The notes beneath the pieces were generated by a model, which was not told the origin of the DNA, made no database searches, and was given only the letters and a program-made list of their open reading frames with translations. 64,000 nt of DNA. Origin: Cupriavidus pauculus (GTDB lineage Bacteria; Pseudomonadota; Gammaproteobacteria; Burkholderiales; Burkholderiaceae). The DNA lies in the NCBI RefSeq assembly GCF_002858765.1, contig NZ_PJRP01000023.1:37569-101568 (forward strand), in the 5' to 3' direction. Shown piece after piece: positions 8,051 through 16,427 of the stretch; within the stretch, counting starts at the first letter, position 1; the number at the start of each line of letters is the position of its first letter. The position numbers and the translations under genes are program-made.

Positions 8051-8992
8051 CTACCAACCGCCGCGCAAAGGATCGAGATGCCCGCCGAATCCATGTTGAA
8101 CACTGGCGGCCCGATGTTTGGCTACAAGGTCGCCTTCAAGTTCGTCCAGAAATAGTCTTACTCTGGTCGGCAAGAAGCGACGCGTGGGCATGACGGCCCA
8201 TACGGACAGTTCTTCCATGGCGGCGTCCTGAAGTGGCACCTCAACCAGCGTTCCGTCTGCGAGATGCTGGTAAACATCCCAATACGCGAGCATTGCGAGC
8301 CCCAATCCTTGTATCGCTGCAATGCGAACTGCATCAACGCTGCTAGTCGTCACTCTACCTATGACGCGCTTCCGCACCAGTTCCCCTCCGATCCGCAACG
8401 GCCATCGCGGGACCGCCTGCAGCAGGATGCATTCATGGCTATCGAGATCCGCTACCATCCGAGGGATCTCATGAGTACTCAGATAACCAGGCGATGCACA
8501 GATAATCCGTGGGTTCGGTGCCAGTTTTCGAGCGACAAGCTCCGAGTCTTCGAGCGGCGCCACGCGTAATGCCAGGTCAAGCCCTTGACCAACGATATCG
8601 ACAACGCGGTCGGACAGATCCAGGTCAACTCGCAATTCCGGATGCAGACTCATCAGTCGTTGAAGCAAGGGTAGGACGATGGTCTGACCGAAGACGCTTG
8701 GCGCAGTTAACCTCAACACCCCCGAAACAATGGAGGTCGAAGGGCCAATTTCAGCACGAGCACTCTCCTCTGCCTCCGTCATTGTCTGCGCATAGGGCAA
8801 AAACGCTTCTCCCTCCGCAGTCAACGATACCGAACGGGTGGTACGGTGAAACAGCCTGACTCCGAGTTCCTCTTCGAGGGTCGCGATACGCCGGGATACC
8901 TGCATCGGCGCAATGCCGATTTGTCTTGCTGCCCCCGAAAGGCTCCCCGTGGCAACAACCGAAGTAAATATACGAAGGTCAGATAACTGCAC
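8051..8992 (-). CDS. LysR-family transcriptional regulator
   Basis: A 313-residue LTTR of the CrgA/YhjC-like group: winged HTH in residues 1-60 (LSDLRIFTSVVATGSLSGAARQIGIAPMQVSRRIATLEEELGVRLFHRTTRSV), linker helix, then a periplasmic-binding-protein-like effector domain from about residue 90. It is divergent from the flavin oxidoreductase gene at 9101 with a 108-bp shared control region, so it most likely regulates that gene and itself. The inducer is unknown. Confidence 0.9.
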   Translation of the reverse strand: MQLSDLRIFTSVVATGSLSGAARQIGIAPMQVSRRIATLEEELGVRLFHRTTRSVSLTAEGEAFLPYAQTMTEAEESARAEIGPSTSIVSGVLRLTAPSVFGQTIVLPLLQRLMSLHPELRVDLDLSDRVVDIVGQGLDLALRVAPLEDSELVARKLAPNPRIICASPGYLSTHEIPRMVADLDSHECILLQAVPRWPLRIGGELVRKRVIGRVTTSSVDAVRIAAIQGLGLAMLAYWDVYQHLADGTLVEVPLQDAAMEELSVWAVMPTRRFLPTRVRLFLDELEGDLVAKHRAASVQHGFGGHLDPLRGGW

Positions 8993-9005
8993 TTTTTATA
9001 TCCAA

Positions 9006-9034
9006 AATCGTTATAACGCCTTCACGATTTGTCA
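9006..9034. promoter_or_regulatory. Palindromes in the LysR/OYE divergent region
   Basis: CGTTATAACG (9009-9018) is a perfect 10-bp palindrome, and AATCG...CGATT forms a wider dyad around it. The position between the divergent starts fits a LysR recognition site. Confidence 0.5.
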
Positions 9035-9100
9035 ACTTGGTTTGTGCTGATCAGAAACCTACTATGGCCTTCAACCTCCCCATCATCTCAACCAAAGCAC

Positions 9101-10219
9101 ATGACGACGAACGAAAAGGCCACCAACATTCTATCTCCCTTCGATATAAATGGGATCCCCGTGCGAAATCGCTTGGTCGTTGCACCTATGACGCGCGTGA
9201 CGGCTACGGAAGCAGGCGTACCCACCCAAGAAATGCAGGACTACTACCTCCGCTTTGCTCGCGGCGGCTTCGGCGTGGTAATCACGGAAGGGCTCTATAC
9301 CGACCAGGCATTTTCCCAAGGCTATCTGTTTCAGCCTGGGCTCGCCGATTCAGAACAGGCTGCGGCGTGGGCCAATATCACAAAGGCCATCCAGAACGAA
9401 GGCGCGAAGATGTTCGCCCAGATCATGCACGCTGGAGCCCTGAGCCAAGGGAACCGCTATAAGTCACACACCATCGCCCCATCGGCCGTTCAGCCGAAGG
9501 GTGAGCAGATGGCCTTCTACTATGGCGAGGGGGTCTACGCAAAGCCGTCCGAAATTTCTCCAGCAGAGATCGAAGAAGCCGTATGCGGATTCGTCGACAC
9601 TGCCCGACGCGCGGTCGAAGCAGGTTTTGACGGCATCGAAATTCACGGTGCCAACGGCTACCTGCTGGATCAGTTCCTGAGCTTCGCGACTAATCAGCGT
9701 TCAGACAAATGGGGTGGTGACGTTGAGCGTCGTGTTGCCCTGCTCGTAGAAATCATAAAAGCAGTGAAAACCGAAGTTAATGGGCGAATCCCAGTCGGCA
9801 TCCGAATCTCGCAAGGCAAAGTGAACGACTTCCCAAGCAAGTGGGCCGGAGGCGAAGCCGATGCTAAGGTCATATTTCGCGCATTGGCTGCGGCGGGTGT
9901 CGACTTCCTCCACGTCACCGAATTCGAAGCATGGAAGCCAGCGTTCGAAGGTGGACAGACCAGCCTCGTAGCGCTAGCTCACCGATATGCTCCCGGGGTC
10001 CCCATTATCGCCAATGGCAACCTTCATAGTCTTGAGCGTGCGCAAGAGGTCCTTGCCTCCGGCGCAACCCTGGTAGCAATAGGACGTAGTGCGCTCGCCA
10101 ACCCTGACATGCCGAAGCTGTTTGCGAGCCAGCGCGAACTGCGTCCGTTCGATAGCTCGATCCTCGGTCCGATTGCCAGCATCAAGCGGAGTGAGCTTTC
10201 CATGGAGTTGGCTGACTAA
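9101..10219 (+). CDS. NADH:flavin oxidoreductase, Old Yellow Enzyme family
   Basis: A 372-residue FMN TIM-barrel protein. It begins LSPFDINGIPVRNRLVVAPMTRVTATEAGVPT and contains QIMHAGAL, EIHGANGYLLDQFLS (His/Asn pair), ERRV and IANGNLHSLERAQEVLASGATLVAIGRSALANPD. It resembles the YqjM/2,4-dienoyl-CoA-reductase N-terminal-domain branch rather than NemA, so it is not a recent duplicate of 6030-7139. I use the ATG at 9101; an in-frame ATG at 9029 would extend it into the LysR control region with a poor N-terminal sequence. Likely substrates are enones or related electrophiles. Confidence 0.88.
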   Translation: MTTNEKATNILSPFDINGIPVRNRLVVAPMTRVTATEAGVPTQEMQDYYLRFARGGFGVVITEGLYTDQAFSQGYLFQPGLADSEQAAAWANITKAIQNEGAKMFAQIMHAGALSQGNRYKSHTIAPSAVQPKGEQMAFYYGEGVYAKPSEISPAEIEEAVCGFVDTARRAVEAGFDGIEIHGANGYLLDQFLSFATNQRSDKWGGDVERRVALLVEIIKAVKTEVNGRIPVGIRISQGKVNDFPSKWAGGEADAKVIFRALAAAGVDFLHVTEFEAWKPAFEGGQTSLVALAHRYAPGVPIIANGNLHSLERAQEVLASGATLVAIGRSALANPDMPKLFASQRELRPFDSSILGPIASIKRSELSMELAD

Positions 10220-10642
10220 TACATCGTTTTGCGGCGGCCCGCCTAGTCGGGCCCCTCACTGCAACGGTCGGTTATCGCTTCTTTTACACCTGCATTGGCT
10301 GAGCAGGCCCTACAACTTCACCCCACCATGTACTCCGAGCCGGCATTTGCCACGCACCGATCGTTGCGACTCACCGAATGACGCCATCAGCTATGCAACT
10401 GCGACCGCTTATAGCATGTCCAAGTGAATAGACCTCTTCTTGAATGCTTCCTCAATAACAAGGGCGAGTCTGCCCTTAGCGTGCCAACGGCGGCGCAGGC
10501 TACGCTGACGTAAATCAGACCGGCGTCGGCGCAGGCATCAGGCACATCCTCTGATACGTATCCGTGTAGTTGGCATCCGGGGCCATAAGTGGTGCCAACT
10601 CATCGCTCCGGTCCATTTCCAAGGATCTGCATCACGAAGAGG
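10220..10642. other. Intergenic region
   Basis: About 420 bp between converging genes. Apart from the hairpin at its left end I see no gene or clear element. Confidence 0.5.
10236..10253 (+). terminator. Hairpin after the OYE gene
   Basis: GGCCCG and CGGGCC pair around CCTAGT 17 bp past the stop. No T-run follows, so it is a weak terminator candidate. Confidence 0.4.
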
Positions 10643-10984
10643 CTAGCGAGCGGGAATAAGCGCGTCAGAAAGCTGCAGGAACTCGAAGCCGCACACTGTC
10701 CGGACATGCCATTTGGCATCTTCCGGCAATTCAATGATCCTTAGCTCCGTCCCTTGGGCGCCGGCTTTTTGACCCAGTTCCTCTGCGACGCCAATAAGGG
10801 CCGGATCCGATCGATCCAACGCCTCGAGGTTCACTGGTCTTGCCAGGCCATGCTCAAAGTCAACTGCCCAGCCATCAGTCACCGGGAGGCCAATGGATTG
10901 CAGTGTCTTGAGTTCGCAGTATCTCGCGAAGGCCTCCAAGGACAACGACAGATACCCGCAGTCGTCGTTAATCACTACCTTCAT
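10643..10984 (-). CDS. Small uncharacterised protein (MKVVIN... family)
   Basis: A 113-residue soluble protein with a strong GGAGGG ribosome-binding site before the ATG. It starts MKVVINDDCGYLSLSLEAFARYCE and has a middle RSDPALIGVAEELGQKAG and a late ELRIIELPEDAKWHVRTVCGFEFLQ. Small proteins with this MK(V/I)VIN(x)C(Y/F)GGF-like start, RxDP.L...VEELG middle and IVEIPDD.xW end occur widely in bacteria and phage-related regions with no known function. It stands alone between unrelated genes. Confidence 0.65.
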   Translation of the reverse strand: MKVVINDDCGYLSLSLEAFARYCELKTLQSIGLPVTDGWAVDFEHGLARPVNLEALDRSDPALIGVAEELGQKAGAQGTELRIIELPEDAKWHVRTVCGFEFLQLSDALIPAR

Positions 10985-11636
10985 GCTACCCTCCGCATGC
11001 TAGGAGCCAATTCGCTCAACAGCCCACCGCGTCCTCGACACAGCTTCGCTTTTTCCGAGTATTTCCAAGGCGAAGCCGAATCCCCGATACATAGACGACC
11101 ACATGTGCCGTGCGAAGTCGTACCCTCATGATATGACCAGCCCTCTCCGAAACCAAAGATTCAGGACGTAGCAGAGCAGTGTGCCGCGTCTATGCAAACG
11201 ACAAAAGCATGTTCCAGAAGGAACCTGAACGTTTGTTCATTCAAGGCGGTGTTTCCGGCGATCCTGCTCAAGCTCCGCAAAGTGCTCAGGTGTGTAGAGT
11301 CCCAGGAGGATCCGGTACGGAACTCCGAATGCCATGTGCAAGGTTTCGTGGAAATCGAAGGCGATTCAAGGCGACGCGAAAGCCCCCAAGCAAGCTCAGT
11401 CTTGTGACATTCCAAGATACCAAACAGCGCAATCGGCCGAGTTTGCACGGCAGAGTCACGTACCTTCCTGCCCTCTGCGATAGCTCCCTGCTGGGCCGAA
11501 TGAGGCGGCGTAGTTGAGGAAGTACTCTCGCCAGCGAAAATTGCGCGTGCGCCTCGCAGACATTCCGCCGAGTTTGATTCACTTCCGCTCCCCCGCGCCA
11601 CATTCACATTTGTTTCCTCGCTTCCGAGAATGAAGG
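10985..11636. other. Non-coding or decayed region
   Basis: About 650 bp with several overlapping frames and none convincing. One minus-strand frame around 11226-11360 reads like protein (MAFGVPYRILLGLYTPEHF, then AELEQDRRKHRLE) with a stop at each end, so this may be the remnant of a lost gene. Confidence 0.4.
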
Positions 11637-12302
11637 CTATGCAAGCACGCTGGCCAGTCTTTCCGCGATCTCGCCTACACTACCGACGCCCTGAACGCTG
11701 CGGAACAGTGGAGGCGCCATATTGGATGGTGCGTCGCTTTCTGCCCCCCAGGCCAAGTAGTAATCCACCAATGGTCGCGTCTGTTGCGAATAGACGTCCA
11801 GGCGCTTGCGCACGATCTCTTCCTTGTCGTCTTCGCGCTGAATTAGTGCGTCCCCGGTTTCGTCATCGACGTTCTCGACCTTAGGCGGGTTGTAGGCTAT
11901 GTGGTAGGTACGGCCCGATGCCACATGCACGCGTCGGCCACTCATGCGCTGGACGATGGTGTCGAACGGTACGTCAATTTCTAGCACGTAGTCGATGGCT
12001 ACGCCGGCTTCCTTCATAGCCTCGGCCTGCGGAATCGTGCGCGGGAATCCATCGAACAAGTAGCCATTTTCGCAGTCGGCCTGCTTAAGGCGGTCTTTCA
12101 CCAGGCCGATAATGATGTCATCCGACACTAGTCCTCCCGCGTCCATCACCTTCTTGGCTTCGATGCCCAGCGGCGTACCAGCCTTCACCGCGGCGCGCAG
12201 CATGTCGCCGGTGGAGATTTGCGGAATGCCGAACTTCTCGCAAAGGAACTTGGCTTGCGTGCCTTTACCGGCACCAGGCGCACCCAACAAAACAAATCGC
12301 AT
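11637..12302 (-). CDS. adk: Adenylate kinase (extra copy in a catabolic cluster)
   Basis: A 221-residue long-form adenylate kinase (ATP + AMP = 2 ADP). The P-loop GAPGAGKGTQ is at residues 7-16, then QISTGDMLRAAV, DGFPRT, a LID region with GRRVHVASGRTYHIAYNPPKVE, and DDKEEIVRKRL. The start is the ATG at 12302, preceded by AAGGA; a longer frame to 12362 adds an unrelated N-terminus. It sits 60 bp after xdhC, not in a ribosomal or housekeeping setting, and is probably a second copy. An AMP-forming acyl-CoA ligase upstream gives a plausible role: recycling the AMP made during acid activation. The C-terminal 30 residues are less conserved than usual. Confidence 0.9.
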   Translation of the reverse strand: MRFVLLGAPGAGKGTQAKFLCEKFGIPQISTGDMLRAAVKAGTPLGIEAKKVMDAGGLVSDDIIIGLVKDRLKQADCENGYLFDGFPRTIPQAEAMKEAGVAIDYVLEIDVPFDTIVQRMSGRRVHVASGRTYHIAYNPPKVENVDDETGDALIQREDDKEEIVRKRLDVYSQQTRPLVDYYLAWGAESDAPSNMAPPLFRSVQGVGSVGEIAERLASVLA

Positions 12303-12362
12303 TCGAAATCCTTGAACTTGAGGAAAGCAAAAATCCAATGGAGCGCTCAATGAGCGCCACAA

Positions 12363-13382
12363 CTACCTGCTGACGCTGCAACTCATCCCATCTGCGATGA
12401 CCTGCTTTCCGCCAGCCGTCCGCATCGCATCGGGCAACGCGACCCCATTCTTTGCAGCAGTAAGCTCGGCCAGAATGGAGATGGCGATTTCAGGGGGCGT
12501 CTTACTCCCGATGAACAGGCCAATCGGACCGCGGAGCTTCGCTACCTGCGCATCGCTGACGTCGAACTCCTTGAGGCGCTCTCGTCGTCGAGCACTGTTG
12601 AGCCGAGACCCAATAGCGCCGACATAGAAAGCCGGCGATTTCAGGGCTTCCATCAGCGCGAGATCGTCCAACTTGGGGTCGTGCGTGAGCGCAATAACCG
12701 CGCTCCTATGATCAAGCTCCATATCAATCACCAAGTCGTCCGGCATGGCATGGATGACCTCGACCGCGTCGACCTGCCAGCCATCCCGGTATTCTTCCCG
12801 TGGATCGCAAACGCTGACGTCATAGTCCATCGCTACCGCGATTCTCGCGAGAAACTGCGACAACTGCCCTGCACCGATGATCAGAAGCCTCCAGCGTGGG
12901 CCGTGAACTGTCGTCAACACGTCGCCGGCGAGCGTCAATGCCATCGAGGCTGTTGCCGGCTCGAGCGAGACCGCCCCCGTCGCGATGTTCACCCGCCTTG
13001 CTACCAGATAGCGGTTGGCAAGACGGGCCAGCAGCGGCCCCATCCACCAGGCTCCAACAAGAGGCTCCACGGCCAACTGGATCGTGCCGCCGCACGGCAG
13101 CCCGAACCGATGCGCCTCGTCACCCGTGACGCCGTAGGTCACGATCTCTGGCCGGGTACGCGTAATGCCCTCCCGCCGTACCCGGTCAATCAGTTCATCC
13201 TCGATACATCCCCCAGAGACCGAGCCAACGACCCGCCCATCATCGCGAATCGCAAGCATTGCTCCCTCAGGACGTGGACTCGATCCCCAAGTCCTGATGA
13301 CGGTTACCAGTTCGCACGCGCGTCCACTGTCAGCCCATTGCTGACATGCTCTCAACACGTCGATGTCGATGCTTTCCATCAT
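12363..13382 (-). CDS. xdhC: XdhC/CoxI-family molybdenum-cofactor maturation protein
   Basis: A 339-residue protein with the N-terminal XdhC/CoxI domain (VIRTWGSSPRPEGAMLAI, then GSVSGGCIEDELI) and the C-terminal XdhC Rossmann-like domain (LLIIGAGQLSQFLARIA, then ALTHDPKLDDLALM and YVGAIGSRLNSARRRERL). XdhC binds molybdenum cofactor, promotes its sulfuration and hands it to xanthine-dehydrogenase-family enzymes. Its client is presumably the hydroxylase encoded at 20347-24933. It lies 36 bp downstream of the AAHS transporter gene and 60 bp upstream of adk. Confidence 0.92.
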   Translation of the reverse strand: MMESIDIDVLRACQQWADSGRACELVTVIRTWGSSPRPEGAMLAIRDDGRVVGSVSGGCIEDELIDRVRREGITRTRPEIVTYGVTGDEAHRFGLPCGGTIQLAVEPLVGAWWMGPLLARLANRYLVARRVNIATGAVSLEPATASMALTLAGDVLTTVHGPRWRLLIIGAGQLSQFLARIAVAMDYDVSVCDPREEYRDGWQVDAVEVIHAMPDDLVIDMELDHRSAVIALTHDPKLDDLALMEALKSPAFYVGAIGSRLNSARRRERLKEFDVSDAQVAKLRGPIGLFIGSKTPPEIAISILAELTAAKNGVALPDAMRTAGGKQVIADGMSCSVSR

Positions 13383-13418
13383 TGCTCCAAAAGTAGCAGC
13401 GCGGGAACCGGCGTGCCC

Positions 13419-14798
13419 TTATTGAAGCGCCGTCGAACGGGACTCACCCGCGGACGCGGGGAGAGGTTCCGATCCGGCATGCTGCTCGGAAGCGGAAGCC
13501 GACCGATTGTGGTTCACGAACGCTGTCGCGATCACAGCGATGAGGGCGGGAACAGCAATCACCAGAAAATTCTGCTGGAGCGGGAGCTTCATGCTCACCA
13601 GCATGCCGATTACGATGGGGGCAAGAATGGCACCACTCCGACCCACGCCAGACGCCCAACCAATGCCCGTAGACCGTACGGCCATCGGGTAGAACTGCCC
13701 AACGTACGCGTATAGCAGGATCTGTGTGCCGATGGTCGTCGCGCCGGCCATACCCACCAGGAAGAAAAGCGCCGGTGTCGACACCGGCTGGCCGAGCATG
13801 GAGATGGACACCGCGGCGAGCACGAAGAAGCTCATCAACACGTACTTGATGTGGAAGCGATCCGAAAGCCAGCCACCACCGATCGCGCCGATAACTGCAC
13901 CGAAGTTCAGTACCAGCACGAAGGTAAGTGCGGAGCCGAGGCTGTATCCAACACTGGCCATCAGCTTGGCCAGCCAGGAACTCAAGGCGTAGATCATGAA
14001 CAGACACATGAAAAACGCAACCCAGAACATCACCGTACTGAGACTCCGTCCATCCCGGAACAGGTGTCGAATGGGCGCATTGTCAGCCTTGTCCGTTGTC
14101 GGCAGAGCAAAGTTATCGTCTGCCTGCGGCCGGTAAGCCGGCTCAAGCCGAGCTACAATCTTCTGCACCTCATCCCGGCGTCCCTCCTTGATGAGAAACG
14201 GCATCGATTCAGGCATGGACTTCAGAATCATCGGAATCAAGAACACCGGCAAGCCGGCTGCAATGAAGACCGACTGCCACCCGTACGACTCAATCAGGCC
14301 CTTGCCTAAGGCAGCCGCCAGCATGCCTCCTACTGCGTAGCCGCTGAACATCAGCGTCACCATCGTGCTACGGATGCGCTTCGGAGAAAACTCGGTCATT
14401 TGGGCTACCACGTTCGGCATCGCACCGCCGATTCCTAGGCCAGCCAGGAATCGCATCACGCTAAAGACAACCGGGTCCTTCGTGAATCCTGCCGCCGCAG
14501 TGAAGACACTGAACAGTCCAATACAGATCGCAATGGCCTTGCGGCGCCCGATTCGATCTGCAATGGTCCCCAGGAAAATCGCTCCCCCCATCATCCCGAA
14601 CAGCGCGGAGCTCATCATGAAGCCCGCGCTTGTCGCATCGACTCCCATTTCCGTCATGATCGACGGCAGAGCAGCCCCGGCCACAGCCAGGTCGTAGCCG
14701 TCGAACACGATAATCACCGCACACCAGATCAGCACGACGGCATGGAAGCTATTGAGGCGGGCATCATCCGCCAGTTTGTGAACGTCGATGTGACGCAT
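13419..14798 (-). CDS. AAHS-type MFS transporter (aromatic acid:H+ symporter)
   Basis: A 459-residue 12-helix carrier. DGYDLAVAGAALPSIMTEMG in helix 1 and GTIADRIGRRKAI in the loop between helices 2 and 3 are the signatures of the aromatic acid:H+ symporter family (PcaK, BenK, MhpT). These import benzoate, hydroxybenzoates, and related ring acids. An AGGAG site precedes the ATG. Its place at the end of the molybdenum-hydroxylase cluster suggests it brings in the pathway substrate. Confidence 0.9.
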   Translation of the reverse strand: MRHIDVHKLADDARLNSFHAVVLIWCAVIIVFDGYDLAVAGAALPSIMTEMGVDATSAGFMMSSALFGMMGGAIFLGTIADRIGRRKAIAICIGLFSVFTAAAGFTKDPVVFSVMRFLAGLGIGGAMPNVVAQMTEFSPKRIRSTMVTLMFSGYAVGGMLAAALGKGLIESYGWQSVFIAAGLPVFLIPMILKSMPESMPFLIKEGRRDEVQKIVARLEPAYRPQADDNFALPTTDKADNAPIRHLFRDGRSLSTVMFWVAFFMCLFMIYALSSWLAKLMASVGYSLGSALTFVLVLNFGAVIGAIGGGWLSDRFHIKYVLMSFFVLAAVSISMLGQPVSTPALFFLVGMAGATTIGTQILLYAYVGQFYPMAVRSTGIGWASGVGRSGAILAPIVIGMLVSMKLPLQQNFLVIAVPALIAVIATAFVNHNRSASASEQHAGSEPLPASAGESRSTALQ

Positions 14799-15151
14799 TG
14801 CAAGTCTCCTAAGTCAGGCTATGTATCGACCCGTTTTTCGGGTTCATTGGATTCGAACTGCGAGGGAGGCTCTTGTAGAATCGGCCCACGATAGCGGTGG
14901 CCAAGTAGCGCGGATATCAAGAAGCCGCGTACGTTCTCAAAATTCCGTGGGAGTATTGACGACCGCCCTCAGTCGCCAGGCCTCCGGTTCTTTCGAACCC
15001 ATACGGGATCACGGTTAGTACCGATCAATTGGCACCTGCGCGACGACGAGAGCGGCGTTATTCGAGATCAACGGGCGCAAGTCGCCGCATCGGCGCGCAC
15101 AACGCGTCGATGGCCTGCAAGTGATTTCCTCTATGGGATTCCGGTCTGCGA
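14799..15151. other. Intergenic region
   Basis: About 350 bp between UbiC-like copy 2 and the transporter gene. A short hairpin (ACCCG, five T, CGGGT at 14829-14843) is the only structure noticed; a promoter for the transporter-xdhC-adk unit may lie here. Confidence 0.4.
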
Positions 15152-15721
15152 CTATGAAGGTGTCATAGCCACCGGGTGTTCCTGATACAACCAAGGTAAA
15201 AAGCATTCGGCGACGGCGAGCCTCGCTCCTTGTCGCTCAAACACCGACCGCCGCGCCCAAAGGCGAGGCGTATGCGATTCCGGCACGATACGGCGAGCCA
15301 ACCGGAAGAGCCGATGTTCGCGGCCAAGCAAGCCATACTCAAACCTCGAGCGGCATACTCCGGTATCGTGGTAAAGGAGTGTGGCGAGAGGACTGTCACC
15401 CAACCCCTTAATTGAGCGCCAACCGGTGATGCTGTCCTTAGCCTCCACCAAGCTTCGCGCCATAATGGCTGGCCGTCCATCAACACAAAGGGTAACGTCC
15501 CGCGCCCAGGCCGATCTGGGCGTAACGCCGCCCATGACGCTTGCACGTGCACGAAGTTCAATGAAGCCCTCAAAGAGGACAATCACACGGACATCCCCCA
15601 GCTTGCGAAGATGAGCCGTAAGGGAGCCTTCGCGTCGCAACCAATGCCACGCTGCACCACGTCCGTGCCATGCCCGCTCGGCGCGCCACCCGAGGGTCCT
15701 CTCTCTGCAGACATCCAACAC
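15152..15721 (-). CDS. Chorismate-lyase-like (UbiC family) protein, copy 2
   Basis: A 189-residue paralogue of the protein at 3054-3599. Shared landmarks are VLDVC at the N-terminus, LRREGSLTAHLRKLGD, WARDVTLCVDGRPAIMARSLVE (Arg76 equivalent), SPLATLLYHD, LWARRSVFE and AECFLPWLY (Glu155 equivalent). The start is the GTG at 15721 after GAGGAGGAGACG, matching the start of copy 1. Known UbiC releases 4-hydroxybenzoate from chorismate for ubiquinone; two divergent copies in ring-acid catabolic clusters suggest a different job, such as aromatic-acid binding or another lyase reaction. It lies 56 bp after the PaaY-like gene. Confidence 0.8.
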   Translation of the reverse strand: MLDVCRERTLGWRAERAWHGRGAAWHWLRREGSLTAHLRKLGDVRVIVLFEGFIELRARASVMGGVTPRSAWARDVTLCVDGRPAIMARSLVEAKDSITGWRSIKGLGDSPLATLLYHDTGVCRSRFEYGLLGREHRLFRLARRIVPESHTPRLWARRSVFERQGARLAVAECFLPWLYQEHPVAMTPS

Positions 15722-15777
15722 CGTCTCCTCCTCTGCGATCACTACGTGTCACCGCCGTACGCTCCCAGAATGCCTGC

Positions 15778-16302
15778 CTACCCCACAAGGAGCAGGGATC
15801 GATGGCAGTCCGCGGCCAACGCCTGGTAGCGACGGGTTGCGGTAGTCTTCCTGTCAATCTCGGCATCGCTGAGTACACGGACCAATGCCGCAGGTATCCC
15901 TGCGACCAACGAGTTCGCCGGAACCACCATGCCAGCCTTGACGAACGCCGATGCTGCGACGATCGAGTTTTCGCCAATGCAAACGTCGTCCATCACAACA
16001 GCATTCATCCCAATCAGACAGTTTTTCCCGAGACTCGCCCCATGAACAATCGCTCCGTGCCCGACATGCGAGTTCGATGCGAGCCGGCAAGCTTCCTCAG
16101 GCTTTGCGTGCAAGGTGCACGATTCCTGGATGTTGCTACCCTCGCCTACTTCGATCCAGCCGAAATCGCCTCGTAGCGAAGCAAACGGTGCGATGTAGCA
16201 GTTGGCTTCAATGACGACTCTCCCGATTAAGCAAGCCAGCGGATGAACGAACGCTGTCGGATGAATCTCTGGCCTGACACCGTCAAACTCATATATCGCC
16301 AC
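15778..16302 (-). CDS. Gamma-carbonic-anhydrase-like / PaaY-like hexapeptide protein
   Basis: A 174-residue left-handed beta-helix protein. The pattern follows PaaY and CaiE: IYEFDGVRPEIHPTAFVHPLACLIG, ASLRGDFG, NIQESCTLHA, HVGHGAIVHGA, IGMNAVVMDDVCIGENSIVAASAFVKAG. The three metal-site histidines (THA, SHVGH) are present. PaaY of phenylacetate catabolism is a thioesterase that clears dead-end CoA thioesters, which fits this CoA-based cluster; bicarbonate chemistry is the alternative. The start is a GTG at 16302 after CAGGAG. Confidence 0.85.
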   Translation of the reverse strand: MAIYEFDGVRPEIHPTAFVHPLACLIGRVVIEANCYIAPFASLRGDFGWIEVGEGSNIQESCTLHAKPEEACRLASNSHVGHGAIVHGASLGKNCLIGMNAVVMDDVCIGENSIVAASAFVKAGMVVPANSLVAGIPAALVRVLSDAEIDRKTTATRRYQALAADCHRSLLLVG

Positions 16303-16400
16303 GTTCTGCTCCTGAGAAACATGCCGTGCATCTTGAAGCTTTCAACAGACATGCATCGCTGGCCGGTCGTCGACGCCGGGACGATTGAGGCACGTCTGTA

Positions 16401-16418
16401 GGCGGGCCTTAACCCGCC
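16401..16418. repeat. Short GC inverted repeat
   Basis: GGCGGG and CCCGCC flank CCTTAA just downstream of the aldehyde dehydrogenase stop; a weak terminator or mRNA-processing hairpin between ALDH and PaaY-like genes. Confidence 0.35.
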
Positions 16419-16427
16419 CGCGTGGGC

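Noticed and set aside
11161..11607. Minus-strand frame of 148 codons
   Set aside because: Overlaps other equally long frames, Ser/Arg-rich, no ribosome-binding site; listed only as a gap.
12681..13715. Plus-strand frame of 344 codons
   Set aside because: Antisense to xdhC and the AAHS transporter; composition is Arg/His/Pro-rich as expected for a shadow frame.
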